Origin: PSRI01 sp041484195
GTDB taxonomy: Bacteria; Bacteroidota; Bacteroidia; Chitinophagales; Chitinophagaceae
Reading direction: 5' to 3'
Length of the DNA stretch: 64,000 nt
Assembly (NCBI GenBank): GCA_041484195.1
Contig: JBGPHC010000026.1
Coordinates: forward strand, 1 to 64,000
Shown: one piece after another, positions 36,141-43,351 of the stretch
How the letters are laid out: the number at the start of each line of letters is the position of its first letter
How positions within the stretch are numbered: the stretch's first letter is position 1
The notes under the pieces: model-generated
Told to the model about the DNA's origin: nothing
The model's input: only the letters and a program-made list of their open reading frames with translations
Databases searched by the model: none
Made by a program: the position numbers and the translations under genes

Positions 36141-38351
36141 TTAAAACTGTTTGAGGTAACTGATCTTCGCGATGATATGGTCTTCGGTACGGGTCTTTTG
36201 GAAAGGGTCGTCAAAACCCTGGTGGTTATAAACAAAATAAATATAAGACAGCGGCTCGTATTCCCAGGCGAGGCGGATATTGTAATTCTGAGAATGATTG
36301 TCTGAATTCTTCTGAAAAAATCCAATCAATTGCAATCGTGGATTCAGCGCGAATCGGCCTTCGATACTGTATAGATCAACAGTGCTGGTAGTCTGAGCCT
36401 GCCCAACGCGCATAAAATGATTTCGATTGAACCTCCCCGTTAGGGAGATGCGGGGAATTGGAGCGAATTGAAGCTTCCAGTCACCCGAGTTCAGCCTTCC
36501 ATTGAAATAGCTGCCCCAGGTATAGATTCCCTGCAGGTTAATGATCTTCGATGGGTCGCTACTCAGGTATAGCGTCTGGCGGGTATAATGATAGGCACCC
36601 AAATCAATCACCACACCCAGGGGATCAAATGCTTCGGTCAAACGCTGAAAGGTTGGTACTATGCCATAGCCGATATAGGCACCGCTCTGAAAGTTGATCC
36701 AAAGCGGAAAAAACCAGAGGTCCCTCTCGATTAATTTTCCCGTTGAGGCCTGCACATACCATTCGGGCAAAATGCCGGGTTCAAATGCCCGGACGACCTT
36801 TTTAAATGGTAGCAAATTCCCCCGGTAATACCAGTTCATTCCGGGCGTGGTTCCAATAATATCTTTCCTGGATACAAAGCCCATTTGGGGATCGAAATCT
36901 TTGGTCACGGCCGATTCTGTCCACCATATTTTATAGTGGGTGCCTGAATAGTAATATTGGGCAAAGCCTGCAAATCCATGTTTGCCTGAATGGGTAGATA
37001 TGGTATGCATCACCATGGAATTGAGAGAATGCGAGGCTCCCAGGCGAAAAAACCCGTCCACCGTACTTTCAATATTGGTTTCGAGAGGCGTATTTTTGAT
37101 TGTAACTAGTCCGCCTAAGCGACTCTCCTTCCCGAAATTTTCTGAATACCTGCCCACAAAGAAATTGGTGGCCGGAATACTATCAGTTCCTCTTTGACGC
37201 AGCGCGATGGCGCCAAAATTCCGCTGCAGCGACCGATATACAAATCTTCCTCCTCCGTCTATCGGGATCGGATTTCCGAGATCATCCAGGCCAATGCTCC
37301 TGCTGAAGAATGGCTGCATGCGCATCAAACCGCCCGAGCCGTCTTCCTGAGGGCCCACTCCAATCCCAAATAGTGAAGCATTCTCCAGGAAGAATTGCCT
37401 CTTTTCCGGAAAGAATACGGAAAACCTGGTTACATTATTCACTTGCTGATCGGCATCCACCTGCGCAAAATCGGTATTGGCTGTAAGATCTAATACCGTG
37501 TTACTGTTGATGGCCCATTTCAGGTCGCCACCCAGTTTGTAATTGGATTGTCTGGGCTTCACGCTGGCGTCAAATCCATCATAGTGATCGAATGAAGTTA
37601 AAAAATAAGGTTGTACCCTTATATTGGGTTTGGGAGGTGGTGGTCTTAGATTTTTCAGGATCCCGGCATAGGTCATACGCAGGGAAGTGAACACACGCGG
37701 ATATGGAGAGAAAGCGCTGACCTCATTGGTCAGTCTTCTGTTCCTGTAAACATTGAAGCCCCAATTTTGAATACTGTCTGCCGTTTTTGGATAGCGGAGA
37801 GTCTGCCAGGGAATAGCTATTTCAGCGACCCATCCTGAATCGGTACGACTGGTTCTCACCTTCCATACTCCATCCCAGTCAACATCATAATAAAGATCGT
37901 CAAATGATAAGAGGTCACGCTGTACACCGTAGGCATCGGTCACGAGTGACATGGCATTCCGTTTGTCGTTGAATCCGTCAAAGGCCAGAGAAATCAGGTC
38001 ATGCTGCCGATAGTCGAAGTCCCGTTTGAAATCTGTCGCCCTGATAGCCTTCCGGCCTAAAGAATCGTGCGCGAATATGCCAAAATATAAAAACTGGCGA
38101 TTGTAGAGGACTCTGACATCGGTCTGGAAATTCGGCGCCAGGCCCTGATATGGCTCAATTTGTACAAATCTGGACTGTGGTTTTGCCAGGGACCATTCCG
38201 GTTCATTCAGGATTCCGTCGATGTGCAAAACAGAAGTTATCTGTACGGCTTCTATCTCCTTCCTCAGGGAATCAGGATTGAAAATGTCATTAGTTTGTGA
38301 ATACGATTTCGATACAAATAAAACTAAGAGCCAGGGTAGAATTTTAGCCAT
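36141..38351 (-). CDS. DUF5916 protein with N-terminal CBM9-like domain, outer membrane
   Basis: The 736-aa product has a signal peptide (ILPWLLVLFVSKSYSQ). Residues about 30-230 form a CBM9-like jelly roll (ITSVLHIDGILNEPEWSLA, FLYFGIFAHDS, FDGFNDKRNAMSL, GWVAEIAIPWQTLRYP). The rest (NFDYYPYFLTSFD-type strands, LTANTDFAQVDADQQVNNVTRFSVFFPEKRQFFLENASLF) is DUF5916, predicted to be an outer-membrane beta-barrel ending in aromatic strands (YIYFVYNHQGF, ISYLKQF). Its role is unknown; CBM9-like parts suggest sugar or glycan binding. It is 155 bp upstream of the GMC gene on the same strand. Confidence 0.9.
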   Translation of the reverse strand: MAKILPWLLVLFVSKSYSQTNDIFNPDSLRKEIEAVQITSVLHIDGILNEPEWSLAKPQSRFVQIEPYQGLAPNFQTDVRVLYNRQFLYFGIFAHDSLGRKAIRATDFKRDFDYRQHDLISLAFDGFNDKRNAMSLVTDAYGVQRDLLSFDDLYYDVDWDGVWKVRTSRTDSGWVAEIAIPWQTLRYPKTADSIQNWGFNVYRNRRLTNEVSAFSPYPRVFTSLRMTYAGILKNLRPPPPKPNIRVQPYFLTSFDHYDGFDASVKPRQSNYKLGGDLKWAINSNTVLDLTANTDFAQVDADQQVNNVTRFSVFFPEKRQFFLENASLFGIGVGPQEDGSGGLMRMQPFFSRSIGLDDLGNPIPIDGGGRFVYRSLQRNFGAIALRQRGTDSIPATNFFVGRYSENFGKESRLGGLVTIKNTPLETNIESTVDGFFRLGASHSLNSMVMHTISTHSGKHGFAGFAQYYYSGTHYKIWWTESAVTKDFDPQMGFVSRKDIIGTTPGMNWYYRGNLLPFKKVVRAFEPGILPEWYVQASTGKLIERDLWFFPLWINFQSGAYIGYGIVPTFQRLTEAFDPLGVVIDLGAYHYTRQTLYLSSDPSKIINLQGIYTWGSYFNGRLNSGDWKLQFAPIPRISLTGRFNRNHFMRVGQAQTTSTVDLYSIEGRFALNPRLQLIGFFQKNSDNHSQNYNIRLAWEYEPLSYIYFVYNHQGFDDPFQKTRTEDHIIAKISYLKQF

Positions 38352-38540
38352 GCGCCAAGTTAACGAAATATGAAAAATCTGGCCTTGATAGAGAGCATAA
38401 TTATTTGAATGGATGATTACCGCTTTTATTTTTTAACTTTATTAAACTTCGATAGACTGGATCAATAGCGCCTGCCTTCCATTCGATTTGATTTGATTTG
38501 ATTCTTTTGGCATGAGTCACTCAAAACCACCTTCGACGTC

Positions 38541-40691
38541 ATGAAAACCGTGAACAAATTACCCAGAAGAGAATTCCTTCGGCTTTCGGCCTTTTCGGGA
38601 GCCTCATTGGCATTGGGATATATCCACCTGAGCGGAGGAGGATTTGAAGTGGTGAAATTTTCTTCTCCCGCTGTTCCGGGAATGGAAATCAATCCCTATG
38701 TTTTTATTGACAAGACCGGAATGATATTTCTATGCAATCATCGTCCGGAAATGGGCCAGGGTACTTTCCAGTCCATTCCCATGATCATTGCCGAAGAATT
38801 GGAAGTGGATATCAACCAGGTCAAGATCTTAGCTTCTCCCGCTGACAGTTCAAAGTATGGAGATCAGATGGTAGTAGGCAGCCGAAGCATCCATGGAAGT
38901 TTTGAACCGATGTTGCGTGTAGGCGCCAGCGCCAGAGAAATGTTGCTGAAGGCCGCGGCCGACAAATGGAAGGTCAGTCCCGATGAATGCATGGCAAAAA
39001 AAGGGAATATAATTCACCGCCCTTCGGGTAGGCAATTGAGTTATGGTGCGCTGGCAGAAGCTGCCGCGAAGCTGGATGTTCCTAAGAATCCCCGTTTAAA
39101 GAATCCTTCTGAATATACCATCATTGGCCAATCCATTCCCAGGAGCGATATTCCTTCTAAGCTAAATGGGGAAGCCCGCTTCGGAATTGATGCAGTCATT
39201 CCCGGGATGCTCTATGCTTCCATTGAGCATTCACCTGTTTTCCTTGGAAAAATAGCGAGTTTTAAAGATGCCAAAGCCAGGGCCATACCGGGAGTGAAAC
39301 ATGTTTTTAAGACCAGTAGGAACGTATGGGGTCATACCAGAGAGGGAGTGGCAGTGCTGGCGGAGAATTATTGGGCCGCCTTGCAGGGAAGGAAATTGCT
39401 GGAAATAGTATGGGATAATGGGGACCTCGAATCCTGGTCAACTCAGAAAATAAAAGACAATTATAAGGCCGCGGCGAAAGGGGAATCAGTGAGTTTTCGT
39501 GGCAAAGGCGATTTCGAATCGGCCTGGTCTGGCAGTAAGAATAAGATAGAAGCCGCTTATGAAACACCCTATCAGACTCATGCTCCAATGGAGCCAATGA
39601 ATGCTTTGGTGAGTGTTGAAAAAGATCGTTGTGTATTCTGGGGCTCCACACAAAATCCCAATGGTACCCGCCGCCAGCTATCGGCAATCACCAATCTCCC
39701 CGAAAGCAAAGTGGAGATCAATTATACTTTTATGGGAGGGGCCTTTGGCCGCAAGAGCATGACCGATGTGGTGGAAGAAGCCGCCGATCTTTCCATTCAA
39801 TCCGGCGCACCCGTTAAGGTGATCTGGACCCGCGAAGACGATTTGACTCAGGGACCCTTTCGTGCCTGCTCACTGAATGTGTTCAAAGGCGCCCTGGATG
39901 ACCAGGGAAATCCGTTGGCATTGGAACACCTGGTAGTGGCGCAGGAAATTCAGAACCAAACGGGAAAGGATAACCGAGCTTCCGGAAGCATCGCGGGTGG
40001 CATCAATACCGAATATGCCATTCCAAACTACCGGATAGCAGGTATCCTTCAAAAATTTCATATCCCCATCACATACTGGCGCTCGGTATATCATTCTACT
40101 AATTGCTTCGCTCATGAATCTTTCATTGACGAGATGGCGCATCTGGCCAAAAAAGATCCGCTGGACTTCCGTTTGGCCATGCTCAAGGAACATCGCCGTT
40201 ACACCCAGGTACTGAATATAGTGGCCAGGCATTCGGGTTGGTATCAGCAACATGAAAAAAATATCGCTAAGGGCGTTGCCATCATGGAACGTTCGGGATC
40301 ATTTGTAGCGATGGTCACGGAAATCTCCGTGGCTGGCGGCAAGGTGAAGCCGGTGAAGATCACCTGCGCGGTGGACTGTGGCAGGATCGTGAATCCGGAT
40401 ACTATCAGGGCCCAGTCTGAAGGCTGCATCGTGATGGGCCTGACGGCCACTTACAAAAGCGCCATCACCATAGAAAAAGGAAGGGTTATTCAGCAAAATT
40501 TCGATACCTATAAAATGCTTAGGCTGGAAGAATGTCCTGAAATTGAAGTGATCGTTGTGCCCAGTGAAGATAGTCCCGAAGGCGTGGGCGAAGCGGCCCT
40601 GCCAGCGGTGGCGCCTTCTCTTACCAATGCCATTTTTGCCGCTACCGGCAAGCGAATCAGGACCCTGCCCTTCAATATGGATGAAATTTGA
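38541..40691 (+). CDS. Tat-exported molybdopterin-binding xanthine dehydrogenase/aldehyde oxidase-type large subunit (IorB-like)
   Basis: The 716-aa product begins with a twin-arginine signal (RREFLRLSAFSG). Molybdenum hydroxylase motifs follow: PEMGQGTFQS, THAPMEPMNALV, YTFMGGAFGRKSMTDV (Moco contact), YWRSVYHSTNCFAHESFIDE and the final GVGEAALPAVAPSLTNAIF with the catalytic Glu. This matches the beta subunit of isoquinoline 1-oxidoreductase, normally paired with a small [2Fe-2S] IorA subunit and often a cytochrome c. No such gene is next to it in this window. The partner may be encoded elsewhere. The product would function in the periplasm. Confidence 0.9.
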   Translation: MKTVNKLPRREFLRLSAFSGASLALGYIHLSGGGFEVVKFSSPAVPGMEINPYVFIDKTGMIFLCNHRPEMGQGTFQSIPMIIAEELEVDINQVKILASPADSSKYGDQMVVGSRSIHGSFEPMLRVGASAREMLLKAAADKWKVSPDECMAKKGNIIHRPSGRQLSYGALAEAAAKLDVPKNPRLKNPSEYTIIGQSIPRSDIPSKLNGEARFGIDAVIPGMLYASIEHSPVFLGKIASFKDAKARAIPGVKHVFKTSRNVWGHTREGVAVLAENYWAALQGRKLLEIVWDNGDLESWSTQKIKDNYKAAAKGESVSFRGKGDFESAWSGSKNKIEAAYETPYQTHAPMEPMNALVSVEKDRCVFWGSTQNPNGTRRQLSAITNLPESKVEINYTFMGGAFGRKSMTDVVEEAADLSIQSGAPVKVIWTREDDLTQGPFRACSLNVFKGALDDQGNPLALEHLVVAQEIQNQTGKDNRASGSIAGGINTEYAIPNYRIAGILQKFHIPITYWRSVYHSTNCFAHESFIDEMAHLAKKDPLDFRLAMLKEHRRYTQVLNIVARHSGWYQQHEKNIAKGVAIMERSGSFVAMVTEISVAGGKVKPVKITCAVDCGRIVNPDTIRAQSEGCIVMGLTATYKSAITIEKGRVIQQNFDTYKMLRLEECPEIEVIVVPSEDSPEGVGEAALPAVAPSLTNAIFAATGKRIRTLPFNMDEI

Positions 40692-40810
40692 TATGAATGG
40701 ATTGTGATTTTGTTTTGAATGACATTGAGAATTCGGGCAGTTCCGAATGATTTGAATACAATTCTTTTGGGTGAAGATGGTTATCGCAGATGCAAAGATT
40801 AGTCGCCGGT

Positions 40811-41611
40811 TCAGAATAGTTTTTTTTGCTGCGCCGATTCATCCACATCTGGCGCTGGCAACCCCGCAAATTCAAAATATGCATTCTTGGGTTTACCATC
40901 CGGCCTCACCGCCTTACCGCGAATGCTGAAGACAGGATGGTATTCCAGTTTGTTCGCGGGCATTTCATAAGACAGGATGGAAGCCATTTCTTCTTCCGCG
41001 AGCGCGGGGTCCAGCCATTTCAATTCCAATTCCTTCGGCAGGAACAGGGGCATGCGGAACGCATTTTCGCCACTGTTGTGAATCTGTCGCATTATTTCAT
41101 TGCCCGGGCGGGTGATCAGGGTGAACATGCCTCTCATTTCGCCCGTTTCAATATCAGAAGGAATGTATTGGTTATAATGATAGAGGCCGGGAATGCAAAA
41201 CATTTTCCTGGCTTTCAGTGCCACATGGTAGGGGATTTTATTCTTCCATCCAATTACTTCCCGGTGTTCATAAATTCCCGTAACCGGTATCAGGCACCTT
41301 GTTTTGCGTATCCTGTGCCAGAAGGAGCGTTTATCTGCCAGGATTTTTTCGCTTCGCGCATTTACCATGGACTTGCGCATGGCTTTCACTTTTTCGGGTG
41401 TGTTCATGTATTCAGCGATGATGCCCCATTCAAATAATTTGCGGTGGTAGCGACCATCTTCGAGAGTGATGACGGGATATTTTTTATACCCGAGCGCGAA
41501 AAAATGTGCGCCGCTCTCCAGGTCAAAATCAATTTCACCATCATGAACCAGATTGGGGAAATAGTCATCAATGAGTTCCAGTGCGGAATAAAATGCGATA
41601 TCTAAGCACAT
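40811..41611 (-). CDS. SRAP/HMCES (YedK-like) protein with a C-terminal clamp-type motif
   Basis: The 266-aa product begins MCLDIAFYS, leaving the conserved Cys2 exposed after Met removal. This Cys forms the thiazolidine crosslink with abasic sites in YedK/HMCES. Family segments include NARSEKI, CLIPVTGIYEHRE (usually GFYEW), MFTLITRPGN and RMPLFLP with the catalytic His in RQIHNSGENAF. The last residues are AQQKKLF, where QKKLF fits the sliding-clamp pentapeptide QxxLF. It begins 2 bp after the stop of the 165-aa gene and is the last gene of the dnaE-dinB operon. Confidence 0.88.
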   Translation of the reverse strand: MCLDIAFYSALELIDDYFPNLVHDGEIDFDLESGAHFFALGYKKYPVITLEDGRYHRKLFEWGIIAEYMNTPEKVKAMRKSMVNARSEKILADKRSFWHRIRKTRCLIPVTGIYEHREVIGWKNKIPYHVALKARKMFCIPGLYHYNQYIPSDIETGEMRGMFTLITRPGNEIMRQIHNSGENAFRMPLFLPKELELKWLDPALAEEEMASILSYEMPANKLEYHPVFSIRGKAVRPDGKPKNAYFEFAGLPAPDVDESAQQKKLF

Positions 41612-41613
41612 GG

Positions 41614-42111
41614 CTAATATTTTTCAATTTCATGGAGGGGCAATTTATCTTCTTCTCCTTCGTAACTCAATTTAATAAAAAGTGCGCCAAATTCTTCATA
41701 GAGGCCGATCCCGATCCGGGTTTCTCCCTTCCTGGTTTTCCAGCCGGGATGTCTTTGCCGGATATAGCGTTGCATTTGTTGCCGGTATTCTTCCGGAGGT
41801 TTCCATTCCATTCCTTTGCGGCCTGCATAATAGATGCTGAATCCTGTTGGTTGTGAGGCGGCGATGGAAAGCCTTTGGAGTTGATTGGGATCGGAACTGT
41901 CGTATAAAAAAGCGTGGGGATCCTCTTGCAGAAAGCGGAGATGTGTCTCGGCCATTTCCTTTTCCGATTCCTCATAGGCCCTGAGTAGGAAGGATGCGCG
42001 CAGTCCCTTTTGCATGCCCCTTGGAAAGGTCTGGCGCACAAAATAGCGCTTGCCTTCTTTTAGTTTGGTTTGCAAGAGCCGCTCATTCAATAATGGAAAC
42101 GGGTTGTACAT
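41614..42111 (-). CDS. Unrecognised 165-aa protein of the damage-tolerance operon
   Basis: I do not recognise this protein. It is soluble, highly charged (many Arg, Lys and Glu), has no signal peptide or membrane segment, and its middle has a helical stretch (AYEESEKEMAETHLRFLQED). It contains FVRQTFPRGMQKGLRASFLL near the N-terminus and RRHPGWKTRKGETRIGIGLY-like basic character near 125-145 (actual RQRHPGWKTRKGETRIGIG). It begins 75 bp after dinB and its stop is 2 bp before the SRAP start, so it is cotranscribed and may be coupled. It could be a small partner of the polymerases or a DNA-binding factor. No similarity to ImuA (RecA-like) is visible. Confidence 0.75.
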   Translation of the reverse strand: MYNPFPLLNERLLQTKLKEGKRYFVRQTFPRGMQKGLRASFLLRAYEESEKEMAETHLRFLQEDPHAFLYDSSDPNQLQRLSIAASQPTGFSIYYAGRKGMEWKPPEEYRQQMQRYIRQRHPGWKTRKGETRIGIGLYEEFGALFIKLSYEGEEDKLPLHEIEKY

Positions 42112-42186
42112 TCCTGATTTATTTTTTTGCGCTTATTGTTCCGGAATTTTTCTATGGTTTCTGCATCGGGTTTCAAAAACCGACTC

Positions 42187-43350
42187 CTAATTCCGAGGGC
42201 CCACTCCTACCGCACGCATCAAAAAATCTTCTCCATAACGGCTCTTCACGCTGTCGATGGCCTGGTAGAGCCTGATCATTTCCTGCGTGTCTTCATAAAG
42301 ATTGATCTGGTAATTTCCCGGAACCAGGTGGCTGAAGCGGATGCCCAGTAACCTCACCAATAGGCGACGATCATACAATTTATCAAATAAATCGCAGGCG
42401 GTTTTCAAAAGTATATGATCGGCATTGCTGTATTCAATGCTCTTCTGCCTGGTAAGGGTATCAAAATTGGAATACCTGATCTTCAGGGTAACGCAGCCAG
42501 TGAGTTTGTTCTGCTTCCTCAATTCGAATGCGATGGATTCTGTCATTCGTACCAGTTCTCCATGCATGAAGCGGATATCAATGGTATCGGCCTGGAAGGT
42601 CTGCTCGGTGGAAATGGATTTCTGCTCCCGGTAGGGAACAACAGGGCTCTCATCAATTCCATTAGCTTTCCTGGAAAGATCGATGCCGCCTTTACCAAGC
42701 AGGTTCTCCAGCATTTCAATGGGAATCTCGCTTAAAATCTTCACCGTTTCCACTCCCATCCTCACCAGGAGTTGGGCGGTTTGTTTTCCGATCCCCGGAA
42801 TTTTACCAATATTCAAAGGAGCCAGGAAATTTTTCTCCTCGCCAAAAGGGATCTTTATCTGGCCATAGGGTTTGGCCTCATTCGTCGCCACTTTGCTGAT
42901 GAGCTTATTACTTGCCAGTCCATAAGATACGGGCAATCCGCTTTCGCTGAATATTTTTTCCCTGAGTTCCGAAATAAACAAAGCGCAACCGAAATATTTA
43001 TCCATACCCGTTAGGTCGAGATAGAATTCATCGATCGATGATTTTTCAAATAGCGGCACCGAATCTTCCATGATCTCCGTGATAAGGCGGGAATACTTCG
43101 AGTAATCCTCAAAATCCCCTCTTATGAAAATGGCATCGGGACAAAGCCTCCGGGCCAGCCTGATGGGCATGGCGCTGTGTACCCCGAATTTCCGGGCTTC
43201 ATAACTGCAGGAAGTGACTACGCCCCGATCGCCCGAACCGCCAACGATCAGGGGCTTGCCTTTTAGTTTTGAATTTTTAAGGCATTCCACTGAAACGAAG
43301 AATGCATCCAGGTCGAAATGGGCGATATGTCTTTCTTTTGATAATAACAT
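42187..43350 (-). CDS. dinB: DNA polymerase IV (Y-family, DinB)
   Basis: Product is 387 aa from the ATG at 43350 (MLLSKERHIAHFDLDAFFVS), 1 bp after the dnaE stop. The frame to 43395 would start inside dnaE. Motifs: HFDLDAFFVSVE (first metal Asp), CSYEARKFGVHSAMP, SSIDEFYLDLTGM (catalytic D-E) and the helix-hairpin-helix IPGIGKQTAQLLVRMGV. The little-finger domain ends with YQINLYED; QINLY resembles the clamp-binding QxxLF motif. It is a translesion polymerase that extends from mismatched or damaged termini. Operon position beside a short DnaE suggests coordinated mutagenic or bypass synthesis. Confidence 0.95.
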   Translation of the reverse strand: MLLSKERHIAHFDLDAFFVSVECLKNSKLKGKPLIVGGSGDRGVVTSCSYEARKFGVHSAMPIRLARRLCPDAIFIRGDFEDYSKYSRLITEIMEDSVPLFEKSSIDEFYLDLTGMDKYFGCALFISELREKIFSESGLPVSYGLASNKLISKVATNEAKPYGQIKIPFGEEKNFLAPLNIGKIPGIGKQTAQLLVRMGVETVKILSEIPIEMLENLLGKGGIDLSRKANGIDESPVVPYREQKSISTEQTFQADTIDIRFMHGELVRMTESIAFELRKQNKLTGCVTLKIRYSNFDTLTRQKSIEYSNADHILLKTACDLFDKLYDRRLLVRLLGIRFSHLVPGNYQINLYEDTQEMIRLYQAIDSVKSRYGEDFLMRAVGVGPRN

Positions 43351-43351
43351 C

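Noticed and set aside
38480..38510. GATTT repeats before the molybdenum hydroxylase gene as a phase-variation tract
   Set aside because: Only about four short repeats, outside the coding frame and not clearly in a promoter.
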